From Paenibacillus dauci (GTDB taxonomy: Bacteria > Bacillota > Bacilli > Paenibacillales > Paenibacillaceae), in assembly GCF_000971985.1 (NCBI RefSeq), contig NZ_KQ040799.1, positions 62,001 to 126,000 of the forward strand: a DNA stretch of 64,000 bases. Reading direction: 5' to 3'. Of this stretch, positions 34,319 through 42,124 are shown in pieces (position 1 is the first letter of the stretch; each line of letters begins with the position of its first letter). Made by a program: the position numbers and the translations under genes. The notes below the pieces were generated by a model. The model made no database searches, was not told the DNA's origin, and saw only the letters and a list, made by a program, of their open reading frames with translations.

Positions 34319-34951
34319 ATGAACGAGCCGCAGACTCCCTGGATAAACCGTCTTCCTTCTATAGAAGAATGTCGTCGTATATTCAGGTCGATCGCCATGC
34401 TGGATGCCGTTTTGATACCGGAATGGGAGTATCGTTATTACTCCTTTAATTCGGTATGGGCAGAAGGTGAAGAAATGGCATCTATGCGTGACGGGGAAGG
34501 CAGTCATTATTTTGCGCTGTTCACCCGTGACGGACTGATGATCAAAGGATATGACGCCGAACAAGCTGCTTCGGGTCTCATGTTGTCAAAAGCCCAATCT
34601 GTAGATCCCCTGCCCGCTGCTGTTGTTGAGTTTTTGCAGGAACCGGCATTTATGGGTGAACAGACGACGTTCTGTCTCTGGTACCTGTATAGTGAGAATC
34701 GCTGGTTATCTGATCAAGCTTATACCGAGCAGCAGTGTTCACTGCTGCAGGCATTATGGGGAGGAGCATCGTATTATCGTGAGTGGGCATCAGATTACAC
34801 CGAGACCGAAGTTCATCCGGAAGCGGTACACCAGATTTTTGCCGGAGAGCCGCTGACATCTGCTCTGATAGCACAGCTGAATCCAGAACTGGAATTCGGC
34901 GATCTGGAAGAAGATATCGAAGAAATTGATTATCCGGCGACAGCTGATTAG
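34319..34951 (+). CDS. Hypothetical acidic cytoplasmic protein (210 aa)
   Basis: No signal peptide, transmembrane segment or catalytic motif is seen. The product is acidic, Trp/Tyr-rich (PEWEYRYYSFNSVWAEGEEMASMRDGEGSHYFALF) and ends in a run of Asp and Glu. The pattern of an alpha/beta domain around a FALFTRDGLMIKGYD strand pair is common in uncharacterised Bacillales proteins. ATG with AGGCAGG upstream at a long distance. It follows the flavoprotein on the same strand by 145 bp and ends in its own terminator. Function unknown. Confidence 0.75.
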   Translation: MNEPQTPWINRLPSIEECRRIFRSIAMLDAVLIPEWEYRYYSFNSVWAEGEEMASMRDGEGSHYFALFTRDGLMIKGYDAEQAASGLMLSKAQSVDPLPAAVVEFLQEPAFMGEQTTFCLWYLYSENRWLSDQAYTEQQCSLLQALWGGASYYREWASDYTETEVHPEAVHQIFAGEPLTSALIAQLNPELEFGDLEEDIEEIDYPATAD

Positions 34952-35073
34952 TTCATCGGCAATACGCGAATCCGGTATAAATACCGGCTGTTTTACTTCC
35001 CCCGATCACGCAGGGAAAACAGGCTGAATTCTGCCTGAATGACAAAGTGCAGTATCCGTTTATGGTTCATCAC

Positions 35074-35108
35074 AAAGCCCTTTGCATAAGATAGGCAAAG
35101 GGCTTTTG
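35074..35108 (+). terminator. Intrinsic terminator after the 210-aa hypothetical gene
   Basis: AAAGCCCTTTGC with GCAAAGGGCTTT, a perfect 12-bp stem followed by T residues. Confidence 0.85.
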
Positions 35109-35186
35109 CTGTTGGCTGTATAACGGCTGGTCACCCTACCTTTTTCAGGCAGGAAATCTGCTGTGTTCCTACTGTATTTCGGAATC

Positions 35187-35216
35187 TTACCTAGTCAGCA
35201 TTTTACCTAGTCAGCA
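35187..35216. repeat. Short tandem direct repeat
   Basis: TTACCTAGTCAGCA occurs at 35187-35200 and again at 35203-35216, just behind the GDPD gene. It looks like a small local duplication; no function is suggested. Confidence 0.6.
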
Positions 35217-35221
35217 GCATG

Positions 35222-36145
35222 CTATCCCAGCCACCCATACGCTCCATGCTGTTCATTCAGATAACGGATCAGCGCTTCGGTATAATCGGTCTGGATTATA
35301 TTGAATCCCCGCTGCTGGTGCCACTGCCAGCCTTGCTCGGGATCGATCAGTGACGCTCCATCGGTATGTCCTCCACATAGTGAATCCCACATCGTATTCA
35401 CCCACAGCCGGCAATCCTGATCGATAATGGTCTGCAGTACCATCGGATGGATCAGAGCGCTGTCTTCTTTATCAAAGCAGATCTCCACCGCCTGCGGACG
35501 TACCTGTTCAAACAGCTGCTCCAGATGGTGTACTAGCGATTCGTTGGATGAATCGAGAATATGCATATATAGCGGCGGTTTTATTTTATCCTGCAAAAAA
35601 TATCGCACCTCTTCCGGAGAGGCGCTGCTTTTGAACAGGGCATGATCCACCGTATCGGTACGCAGCAGTGCTGCATAGACTTCTTCGCGAAACTCCCAGC
35701 ATTTATCCAGATTAAGCATCGCTTTGCCGCGAATCAGGATCAGCGCTTCTTCCAGAGTAGGGATTGTATAATTGGTCAGCGGCTGGCAAGGGCCGCCCTG
35801 ATACTGACGCAAACGAAGACTTCGCAGCTCGGCAATCGTCATATCGGCTATCCGGCCTGTACCCTCTGTCATCCGGTCTACAGTCTCATCGTGCAGCAGC
35901 ACCAGAGCACCATCGGATGTACGATGTACATCAATCTCGATCATATCTGCCCCGGCTACAATTGAATACTGAATCGCTGCCAGCGAATTTTCGGGTGCCT
36001 GCTTCCAGTTACCACGGTGTGCAGCGACCATCATCCGTCCACGGCTGTCGAGAAAACTGGCCATAATCTCTTCAATTACAGGTCTATACTCTTCACGCCA
36101 GATCGTCACGGAATCATCTCTCATCGCATTTAGTCTCCGGTTCAT
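35222..36145 (-). CDS. Glycerophosphodiester phosphodiesterase
   Basis: GDPD enzymes hydrolyse glycerophosphodiesters to sn-glycerol-3-phosphate and an alcohol. The TIM-barrel signature is clear: AAHRGNWKQAPENSLAAIQYSIVAGADMIEIDVHRTSDGALVLLHDETVDRMTEG, giving the catalytic histidines and the Glu-Asp metal site. WVNTMWDS and the barrel end GWQWHQQRGFNIIQTDYTEALIRYL follow. No signal peptide, so it appears cytoplasmic. Start codons at 36181 (TTG), 36157 and 36145 (both ATG) are possible; I chose 36145 because AAGGA lies about 11 bases upstream of it and directly abuts 36157. Minus strand, divergent from marR across the DnaA-box region. Confidence 0.9.
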   Translation of the reverse strand: MNRRLNAMRDDSVTIWREEYRPVIEEIMASFLDSRGRMMVAAHRGNWKQAPENSLAAIQYSIVAGADMIEIDVHRTSDGALVLLHDETVDRMTEGTGRIADMTIAELRSLRLRQYQGGPCQPLTNYTIPTLEEALILIRGKAMLNLDKCWEFREEVYAALLRTDTVDHALFKSSASPEEVRYFLQDKIKPPLYMHILDSSNESLVHHLEQLFEQVRPQAVEICFDKEDSALIHPMVLQTIIDQDCRLWVNTMWDSLCGGHTDGASLIDPEQGWQWHQQRGFNIIQTDYTEALIRYLNEQHGAYGWLG

Positions 36146-36272
36146 ATATTCACTCATATCCTTAAAGGTAATTGTTGGCAAATGACTTTCTATTACTCTA
36201 CCGCTCCAGCGTTAACGGGAATGGATATTTGTGCAATCTCTATGTAAAAGCTTCAAAACAGTTACCAACAGT

Positions 36273-36615
36273 CTATGCACAAATTAGGACTAGATATCAA
36301 CTGCTTACCCCCAAGTTATCAACATGTTATACACAGCCTGAGGATAGATTTCAGTAAATTCCTGCCATTCTATACACAGGCAAATATAATTATGCAGATC
36401 GTTAAAAGAGCAAATACTTGATTTTCGCCGTTTTTTATAAATACCTTGCATATTTTGAGTAAAATATTCATAAAAAACACCTCTTCATCAAAAGTGTTTA
36501 TTTATACACAACGTTATCCACAAATTCTATCCACTTATCCACAAAAAGTACACAGATTGGAATCCAGCTATTTCCAGTTTTTTATCTTATAATTGTAAAA
36601 AAATAGTTATCCACA
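36273..36615 (+). other. Cluster of nine DnaA-box-like sites, all in one orientation
   Basis: Perfect TTATCCACA occurs at 36514, 36535 and 36607; TTATACACA at 36327 and 36502; CTATACACA at 36370; CTATGCACA at 36273; CTATCCACT at 36527; TTATCAACA at 36316. Five match the TTATNCACA consensus exactly and four differ by one or two bases. All read on the plus strand, and several are spaced by a few bases or overlap. The stretch between GDPD and marR holds no other gene. No dnaA, dnaN or rpmH is in the window, so this is likely a DnaA-titration or regulatory cluster rather than oriC. Confidence 0.8.
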
Positions 36616-36660
36616 CCCTCTACTTACGCTTTTGCGTTCTCTCAGTCTCTCTACATAAAT

Positions 36661-36691
36661 GCAATTTAAGATTTAAATTTAATATTTAAAA
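36661..36691. other. Very AT-rich stretch next to the DnaA-box cluster
   Basis: About 30 bp of almost pure A/T (AATTTAAGATTTAAATTTAA and on) lie 45 bp after the last DnaA box, resembling a DNA unwinding element in position and composition. The rest of the interval up to marR holds TGTGA-N4-TCACA at 36702-36715 and probably the marR promoter. Confidence 0.45.
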
Positions 36692-36824
36692 TGCCCGGCA
36701 TTGTGACAAATCACATATTCTTCTAATTTAAATGGATATAAGATAAAACTAGATTAACGTTCCGCTTTTATCACTTTAACCAATAGATTCTATAGAACTC
36801 ATCATCAGAAAGGGTGACTGTATT

Positions 36825-37292
36825 ATGATTAATATGTCTCTGAACAATACCGAACAATCCATGCATCTATACCGTGTTTTCGCCAAGGCCTTCAAAAGTT
36901 TAAGTGAACATGCTGTCGCCGGAAGCAAAATCGAAGGCTTCAACTCTACTGCCTTTTCCGTCATGGAAGTATTATATTTCAAAGGTGCACAGCCTATTCA
37001 ACAAATCGGAGCCAAACTGCTGCTGCAGAGCGGCAATGTAACCTATGTTATCGACAAATTAGAGCATGGCGGACTTCTGCGCCGACATCCATGCCCTACC
37101 GATCGTCGTGTAATCTATGCCGAACTGACCGATCGCGGACGCAATATGATGGATGAAATCTATCCCAAATATGAAGAGCGTCTCAGCTATGCGCTGGGTG
37201 GTTTGAATATGCAAGAAAAGGAACAGCTGATCTATTTGCTCAAAAAACTGGGTATGGAAGCTGAGCGTCTGTCCCCTGCTGCGCGTAAGTAA
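36825..37292 (+). CDS. MarR-family transcriptional regulator
   Basis: A 155-residue winged helix protein with the MarR layout. Helices come first (LYRVFAKAFKSLSEHA), then the recognition region AFSVMEVLYFKGAQPIQQIGAKLLLQSGNVTYVIDKLEHGGLLRR, the wing PTDRRVIYAELTDRGRNMMDEI and a C-terminal dimerisation helix. MarR proteins repress nearby genes and respond to phenolic ligands or oxidation; one cysteine lies in the wing (RRHPCPTDRR), which could be a thiol sensor of the OhrR type, as an inference. Start ATG behind AAAGGGTG. Monocistronic; no obvious target gene except itself or the ECF operon beyond the shared terminator. Confidence 0.9.
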   Translation: MINMSLNNTEQSMHLYRVFAKAFKSLSEHAVAGSKIEGFNSTAFSVMEVLYFKGAQPIQQIGAKLLLQSGNVTYVIDKLEHGGLLRRHPCPTDRRVIYAELTDRGRNMMDEIYPKYEERLSYALGGLNMQEKEQLIYLLKKLGMEAERLSPAARK

Positions 37293-37320
37293 GCATTTAC
37301 GCAACACTTCAGGATATCCA

Positions 37321-37380
37321 AAAAAGCCATTTCTGTTTCACTAGCCGTCATACAGGCCGGGAAACGGAAATGGCTTTTTA
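37321..37380. terminator. Bidirectional terminator between marR and the ECF operon
   Basis: AAAAAAGCCATTTC(T)GTTTC pairs with GAAACGGAAATGGCTTTTTA with one mismatch; A-run and T-run on both sides serve the converging genes. Confidence 0.85.
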
Positions 37381-37382
37381 TA

Positions 37383-39026
37383 TTAGCGAGATGACGAATA
37401 GGTATCTTCAATCAATCGTCCTTGTTCCAGCGTAAGCTTACGAACTTCAGGCGCTGCGAACAACTCCGGCTCATGAGTCACAATCAGCAGAGCAGCTCCT
37501 TGACTCACCGCTCTGCGGCATAAATAGAGCAGACGGTCTATGGTAAAGTAATCGGCTGCCGAACCCGGTTCGTCAAGGATGTACAGCGGACGTGGCAGTA
37601 AGAACTGGCATACTGCTGCCAGCAGACGCTTCTGCCCTCCACCGAGGCTGTACGGCGAATCATCACGCCGCTCCAGCAATCCTGCAAATCTCAGCATGTC
37701 TTCCGCTTCCTTCTCGTATAAATCGGGCAACCTATCGCGTGGACGCAGATTCAGATGTGCGCGGATCCCATAGACACACTCCTCCCAGACGGTGGCAGCT
37801 ACCCATTGATGATCCGGATGCTGGAATACATAACCGGTATCTGCAGCCCGGTCGTAGATGGATTGCCGGGCTGTATCCTTACCATTACGATAAATACTTT
37901 GTACCGGCGGCTGCAATAGACCTGACAGCAGACGGGTTAATGTAGTTTTGCCAGAGCCGTTGACACCGCAGAGCAGTACCATTTCTCCCGGATACAGAGC
38001 AAATTGTACATTGGCCAATGCCGGACGAAGAGCGCTAGAATAGCTGTACGTCAGATCGCGAACCTCTACGACAGGCTGTCCAGATACAGAAGGTACAGCC
38101 GCATTCCCCTCCGAACGGCGTAATTCACTCTTATCTTCCTGCATTCCGGCAGAAGCAATAGAAGCAGATAGATCGGTTGCCTCATGTACATAAGTATCTG
38201 CATACGTGTCTGTATTGGCGTGTTCATCAGCTGGTTGTATAGCAGCCTTTTGGTCAGCAGCCTGGTTAATATCGGGCGGCAAAATATACAGTTGCTCCAA
38301 TCGTTCACGATGATGTAGCAGCAGTTCAGCAGGTGTTCCTTCCAGAACGATACGTCCTTTGGTTAAAATGACGACCCGACTGCACTTCATAACCGTCTCG
38401 TCCCAGCGAGCAGATGCAGTGATTAGCGTCCCTCCGGTCCTATGCCAGTGTTCAATAATATGCAGCAGATCCTGTTTGCCCGCCGGATCGAGACTCGCGG
38501 CAGGCTCGTCCAGAATAAGCAGTTGCGGCTGCAGTGACATGACGGATGCCAGTGCGGTACGCTGACGCTGTCCACCCGACAGCTGGTGTATATATTCATG
38601 ACGAATCGGTTGCAGATTCAGGGCTTCTGTCCATTGATCGATGCGGCGGCCGATTTCCTCTGCCGGAATACGCAGATTCTCCGGTCCAAATGCAATCTCG
38701 TCTTCTACCGTACCTACTACCAGCTCGGCATCCGGGTCCTGTCCCAGCGAACCCATATGGCTCGCCAGCAGACCCGGCTCTGCCGAACCCGGGTCCATAT
38801 CATCAATACGTACATTACCTTTACGCTGTCCACCGGCAATCCTGGGCAGCTGGCCGTTCATTATCCGGCAAAGTGTCGATTTGCCACTGCCGCTAGCGCC
38901 GATAATCGTCAGCCATTCTCCTGCCTGAACATCCAGTGAAATCTGTTCCAGCGTAGGAGAATCACTATCTTCATAAGCATAGGATACTCCGCTCAGCTGC
39001 ACGAACGGAATAGGTTTTGTAGGCAT
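37383..39026 (-). CDS. ECF transporter double ATPase (YkoD-like)
   Basis: Two fused ABC domains energise an energy-coupling-factor vitamin importer. The first has Walker A GASGSGKST, signature LSGGQRQR and Walker B LLILDEP. The second has GVNGSGKTT, SLGGGQKR and LYILDEPGS. A Ala/Asp/Thr-rich linker of about 70 residues joins them. B. subtilis YkoD has the same fused arrangement. The ATG at 39026 lies one base after the stop of the S-component gene; an in-frame ATG at 39092 inside that gene is unlikely. It would form a module with the following two proteins. Transcribed with the S component from the promoter at 39676-39704. Confidence 0.88.
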   Translation of the reverse strand: MPTKPIPFVQLSGVSYAYEDSDSPTLEQISLDVQAGEWLTIIGASGSGKSTLCRIMNGQLPRIAGGQRKGNVRIDDMDPGSAEPGLLASHMGSLGQDPDAELVVGTVEDEIAFGPENLRIPAEEIGRRIDQWTEALNLQPIRHEYIHQLSGGQRQRTALASVMSLQPQLLILDEPAASLDPAGKQDLLHIIEHWHRTGGTLITASARWDETVMKCSRVVILTKGRIVLEGTPAELLLHHRERLEQLYILPPDINQAADQKAAIQPADEHANTDTYADTYVHEATDLSASIASAGMQEDKSELRRSEGNAAVPSVSGQPVVEVRDLTYSYSSALRPALANVQFALYPGEMVLLCGVNGSGKTTLTRLLSGLLQPPVQSIYRNGKDTARQSIYDRAADTGYVFQHPDHQWVAATVWEECVYGIRAHLNLRPRDRLPDLYEKEAEDMLRFAGLLERRDDSPYSLGGGQKRLLAAVCQFLLPRPLYILDEPGSAADYFTIDRLLYLCRRAVSQGAALLIVTHEPELFAAPEVRKLTLEQGRLIEDTYSSSR

Positions 39027-39027
39027 T

Positions 39028-39630
39028 TTAGCGTTCTCTCGAGAAGGCTGCGAATCGGCGCAGCAGCCCTGTTTTGCCAATCGCTTTGCCAAAAATGACC
39101 GTCAGCATTCCGCACAGAATTACGCCACTGGCGATACGTACGATCATGGCGATGCCCAGTACAGTTATCCCCCATTTGGAATAACCAAACATCTGGATTG
39201 CCACCAGGAACCAGATTGGTACCATTGCTCCACCGACGAGCATCATTACACCCATCGACCAGCGGCGATAGCGCAGCAGTCCGAAGATCAATTCCGCAAC
39301 CACCATATAACAGAACGCCGCCGCCAAAGCCGAAGCAATTCCGTAGGATGTACCAACAAAGCATTGTACCAGTGCACCCAGTGCATAGGTAATTACAGCT
39401 GTACCCGGCTTGCGGATAATATAGTAGGCCAGCAGTCCGTAGATCATATACAGACCGGTAATACTGGACGTCATAATCGGACCACCGATACTGCTAAGCA
39501 GTTGATTCACCCCGGACAGGTACATGGTCATCACCGCATTGGCAGTAGCCAACAGCGCCATAAGCACAATCTCCATGGTGGTAAACGACTGCAGCGTCTT
39601 ATTTACACTGCGATTCATTACATTACTCAT
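39028..39630 (-). CDS. ECF transporter S component (YkoE-like)
   Basis: A 200-residue integral membrane protein with about six helices (TMEIVLMALLATANAVMTMYL, GLYMIYGLLAYYIIRKPGTAV, AAFCYMVVAELIFGLL, VVGGAMVPIWFLVA-type, ITVLGIAMIVRIASGVIL). The family is YkoE-like, the substrate-binding subunit that in B. subtilis is controlled by a TPP riboswitch and thought to import a thiamine precursor. No TPP riboswitch is present here; instead a BirA-type operator overlaps the promoter, which points to biotin or a biotin precursor. Start ATG with GAGGAG upstream at a longish spacing. Confidence 0.82.
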   Translation of the reverse strand: MSNVMNRSVNKTLQSFTTMEIVLMALLATANAVMTMYLSGVNQLLSSIGGPIMTSSITGLYMIYGLLAYYIIRKPGTAVITYALGALVQCFVGTSYGIASALAAAFCYMVVAELIFGLLRYRRWSMGVMMLVGGAMVPIWFLVAIQMFGYSKWGITVLGIAMIVRIASGVILCGMLTVIFGKAIGKTGLLRRFAAFSRER

Positions 39631-39656
39631 ATCTAGACTTCGCTCCTCAAATCCAC

Positions 39657-39691
39657 ATTGTTAACTACAATTAATAATTTAGGTTAACAAT
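39657..39691 (-). promoter_or_regulatory. BirA-type biotin operator over the ECF S-component promoter
   Basis: Perfect 9-bp inverted repeats ATTGTTAAC (39657-39665) and GTTAACAAT (39683-39691) are separated by 17 bp; on the minus strand the first arm reads TTGTTAACC. Half-site sequence and spacing agree with the known Firmicute BirA operator (TTGTTAACC-N14/15-GGTTAACAA). It covers the -10 region and transcription start of the promoter at 39676-39704. Confidence 0.75.
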
Positions 39692-39704
39692 AACAATAAG
39701 TCAA
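39676..39704 (-). promoter_or_regulatory. Promoter of the ECF S-component/ATPase genes
   Basis: On the minus strand TTGACT (39699-39704) and TAAATT (39676-39681) are 17 bp apart. The BirA-type operator overlaps its -10. Confidence 0.65.
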
Positions 39705-39748
39705 TTTTTTATTTGTTATTTTGATCACATGAATTCCCCTTGTCACTA

Positions 39749-39775
39749 TAATCAGCAACCTTTATCCCTATTTTA
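39749..39775 (-). repeat. Copy 1 of a short intergenic repeat (GGATAAAGGTTGCTGA)
   Basis: Read on the minus strand this lies directly after the T-component gene and matches 41232-41262 over GG(A/G)ATAAAGGTTGCTGA(A/T)TAT. Both copies precede minus-strand genes. Nature unknown. Confidence 0.5.
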
Positions 39776-40528
39776 CAAGATGATATACAACATTATCGTG
39801 ATCGCTATGCTACCGCTCATCCAATATAGCGCCGATGATGGCAGAACAAAAGAATGATAAAAGGTACGGTCCGGGTAGGCTCCGAATCCTTTGGCTTCCA
39901 TGGCACCTGCAATATGCTGAATACGGCGAATCGAACCGGTAAACACTGCTCCCATATAGTCTTTGGTTTGCAGCAGTGCGGCCCATCCACGGGCTTTGCG
40001 CTGACCACGCAAACGACGAGCCGCCAGTGCCAGCCGGGCTTCCTCGCGCAGCAGGGGCAAAAAGGTCAATGCAAGTGCCAGTCCATAAGCAAACCGATAA
40101 GGAACTTTTAATTTCAGCACCAACGCGCCTACCAGTTCACGGTAATCGGTCGTTACAGATAGCGCTATCGAAGTCAGACACAGAATAAAAATACGCAGCG
40201 TCATCACCGCGCCATATTCCAGTCCTCCGGAAGTCAGCTGCAGTGCGCCCCATTGCCACCAGATATCCCCTTCTCTGACCGACAGCATGGACAATCCAAA
40301 GTACGGAATACCTATCGCAGCCAGCAGCCTGATCAGTGGTCCACTCACCAGCTGACCGGAACCTATAGCTATGGCAATCCACACTACTGCGAATAACAGC
40401 AGCTGCGGCAGTGCATGTTCAATATGGACAGCCAGCACCGAGATGCACAGCAGCATAACCAACTTGGTCAATGGATCGATCCTGTAGAGAAATCCACGGG
40501 ACTCCGGTTTGTTTTTCGTTACACTCAT
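39773..40528 (-). CDS. ECF transporter T component (YkoC-like/CbiQ-like)
   Basis: A 251-residue membrane protein of the EcfT family, which couples the ATPases to the S component. Hydrophobic segments (LVMLLCISVLAV, LLLFAVVWIAIAIG, LIRLLAAIGIPYFGLSML) precede the coupling region LALAARRLRGQRKARGWAALLQTKDYMGAVFTGSIRRIQHIAGAMEAKGFG, with the Ala-Arg and Met-Glu-Ala-(Lys/Arg)-Gly motifs that contact the ATPases. ATG start, GGATGG upstream. Its gene lies before the S-component promoter, so it belongs to a longer transcript or is expressed separately from S and A. Confidence 0.85.
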   Translation of the reverse strand: MSVTKNKPESRGFLYRIDPLTKLVMLLCISVLAVHIEHALPQLLLFAVVWIAIAIGSGQLVSGPLIRLLAAIGIPYFGLSMLSVREGDIWWQWGALQLTSGGLEYGAVMTLRIFILCLTSIALSVTTDYRELVGALVLKLKVPYRFAYGLALALTFLPLLREEARLALAARRLRGQRKARGWAALLQTKDYMGAVFTGSIRRIQHIAGAMEAKGFGAYPDRTFYHSFVLPSSALYWMSGSIAITIMLYIIL

Positions 40529-40664
40529 GTATTTCTATCCATCCTTTCTCTCCACACCACATCCGCCACTTTATCCAGCAAGCGGAACATTCATATATTG
40601 ACGAAAAACAACTGCCGAGTCAATCCCCTGCATACACTCCTGGTGCTGCCAGTTTCCATTCATC

Positions 40665-40708
40665 AAAAAGAGCGTACCCCGTAATGCATTACGGGATACG
40701 CTCTTTTT
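40665..40708 (-). terminator. Strong terminator upstream of the T-component gene
   Basis: AAAAAGAGCGTA with TACGCTCTTTTT flank an inner CCCGTAAT/ATTACGGG stem; T-run on both strands. It ends transcription of the 110-aa gene. Confidence 0.85.
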
Positions 40709-40744
40709 GCGAAAGGAGATGGCGAACCTATAGGTAGCCAGCAA

Positions 40745-41077
40745 TCAGACGACGACAGACGATTTCTGTTCCGAGCGAGTACGTTCAGGGAGGTTGCCGC
40801 TCTGATGAGAGACCACTTCACTGCACAGCATCGAAAGCCGTTTGCGAATTTCCTTGAGTTCTCCGATACCTGTACCGGTGATCATGTATTCCTCACCGTT
40901 GGCAGTCAGCATATTCTCGGTAGTGAGATGTTCCAGTTCCTGCTTCACTTCGCGATCCCCTACACGATAGCCATGACTCTCCAGAATCGGCTGCATATCG
41001 TTGATCGTCAGTTTATGCTGAGTAGCCTGGTGCAGCATATGAATTCGAATAAAAAGATTTTGTACCTCCGCGTGCAT
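40745..41077 (-). CDS. Hypothetical winged-helix-like protein (110 aa)
   Basis: No family is recognised with certainty. The central part, LTINDMQPILESHGYRVGDREVKQELEHLTTENMLTANGEEYMITGTGIGELKEI, has the pattern of a winged helix: helix, helix, recognition helix, then a hairpin wing (LTANGEEYMIT). This suggests a small DNA-binding or subunit-like protein. The C-terminal 20 residues are polar. ATG start, ribosome site GGAGAG upstream. Single gene with terminator. Confidence 0.65.
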   Translation of the reverse strand: MHAEVQNLFIRIHMLHQATQHKLTINDMQPILESHGYRVGDREVKQELEHLTTENMLTANGEEYMITGTGIGELKEIRKRLSMLCSEVVSHQSGNLPERTRSEQKSSVVV

Positions 41078-41438
41078 ATACTCTTCTCTCCTTCCAGTGA
41101 TGTGTTAAGTATGAAGGCCGTGTATCCATTCCTGGCTAAGAGTTCGTTCAAACAGGGATATAGCCGCGGCAGATCGAGCCTTTTCTGTCCTTAAGGTATT
41201 CATGCTGTACTTACCCCTGCCGCCCGTCCGGTAAACATATTCAGCAACCTTTATTCCAAATTTTACCTTACAAGCTTAAACGACCATTTTGCGATAGACT
41301 ACACCGTATCTTCATTTGCAAAAAGACCTGTGAGCTGTATACTATCCCTATGCGCTGTTCTGCGATCATTTCTACAGATGCAGCCATCATGTATACAGTC
41401 TGTCGGGCTGTAAATTTCATATCGAAAAGGTGAATCCC
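41078..41438. promoter_or_regulatory. Divergent control region with msrC promoter (41316-41343) and short repeat
   Basis: TTGCAA (41316-41321) and TATACT (41338-41343), 16 bp apart, form a probable sigma-A promoter for the plus-strand gene. At 41232-41262 lies copy 2 of the GGAATAAAGGTTGCTGA repeat on the minus strand, upstream of the 110-aa gene. No gene is seen in the interval. Confidence 0.55.
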
Positions 41439-41918
41439 ATGTTTGAAAATATAGCGTATTCCGGTTCACGTGAAGAACAGTACAGTATGGCACTCAGCCA
41501 GCTCAAAGGCCTTATTCACGATGAACCCAATCGTATTGCCAATCTGTCCAATGCTTCTGCACTGCTGAAGCAGTTCCTGACCGATACCAACTGGGCAGGC
41601 TTTTATCTGTATGACGGCAAAGAATTGGTACTTGGTCCATTCCAGGGTCTGCCGGCTTGTATTCGCATTCCGCTGGGCAAAGGGGTATGCGGTACATCCG
41701 CAGCCGAGCGCCGTACCATGCTTGTTGCAGACGTACATGAATTCCCGGGACATATCGCCTGTGATGCCGCATCCAACAGCGAGATTGTAGTTCCACTGGT
41801 CAAAGACGACGAGCTGATTGGCGTGATCGATATCGACAGCCCGCTCAAATCCCGTTTTGATGAACAAGATCAAAAGTTCCTGGAAGAGTTTGCCGAGATC
41901 CTCGTTCAGTCCTTCTGA
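41439..41918 (+). CDS. msrC: Free methionine-(R)-sulfoxide reductase (GAF domain)
   Basis: A single GAF domain of 159 aa that reduces free Met-R-sulfoxide. Three cysteines (Cys74, Cys84 and Cys108) have the same 10- and 24-residue spacing as Cys84, Cys94 and Cys118 of E. coli fRMsr, within QGLPACIRIPLGKGVCGTSA and HIACDAAS. The VVPLVKDDELIGVIDIDSP end is typical. I chose the ATG at 41439, six bases after AAAGGTG; an in-frame GTG at 41430 overlaps the site. Monocistronic with the promoter described upstream. Role: repair of oxidised methionine, cytoplasmic. Confidence 0.92.
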   Translation: MFENIAYSGSREEQYSMALSQLKGLIHDEPNRIANLSNASALLKQFLTDTNWAGFYLYDGKELVLGPFQGLPACIRIPLGKGVCGTSAAERRTMLVADVHEFPGHIACDAASNSEIVVPLVKDDELIGVIDIDSPLKSRFDEQDQKFLEEFAEILVQSF

Positions 41919-42124
41919 TTAAATATTGTGCAGATAACAGACAGTCCGGTTCATATTTCGATGAATCGGGCTGTTTTTATATCCAGTTTCTCGCTTTCGC
42001 TTCCATTTTTCCCAGTCCGTTGTCAGCTGATGCCATACTTGCGCAAATTTTATTTTGTATTTTTATCATCTATAATGAAAATATGGCATTTTATTTTACA
42101 TAATATCAGGAGGGAATAAACCGT

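Noticed and set aside
36273-36615. Chromosomal oriC
   Set aside because: The DnaA boxes are striking, but there is no dnaA, dnaN, recF, gyrB or rpmH in 64 kb and all boxes face one way. A regulatory cluster is more cautious.
36702-36715. TGTGA-N4-TCACA as a Rex, Fnr or CRP site
   Set aside because: These regulators need a 6-bp spacing between the TGTGA and TCACA cores; the 4-bp spacer does not fit.
39631-39772. TPP (THI-box) riboswitch in front of the YkoE-like gene
   Set aside because: No conserved CUGAGA or ACCUGAUCUGG elements were seen; the region instead contains a BirA-type palindrome and a short leader.
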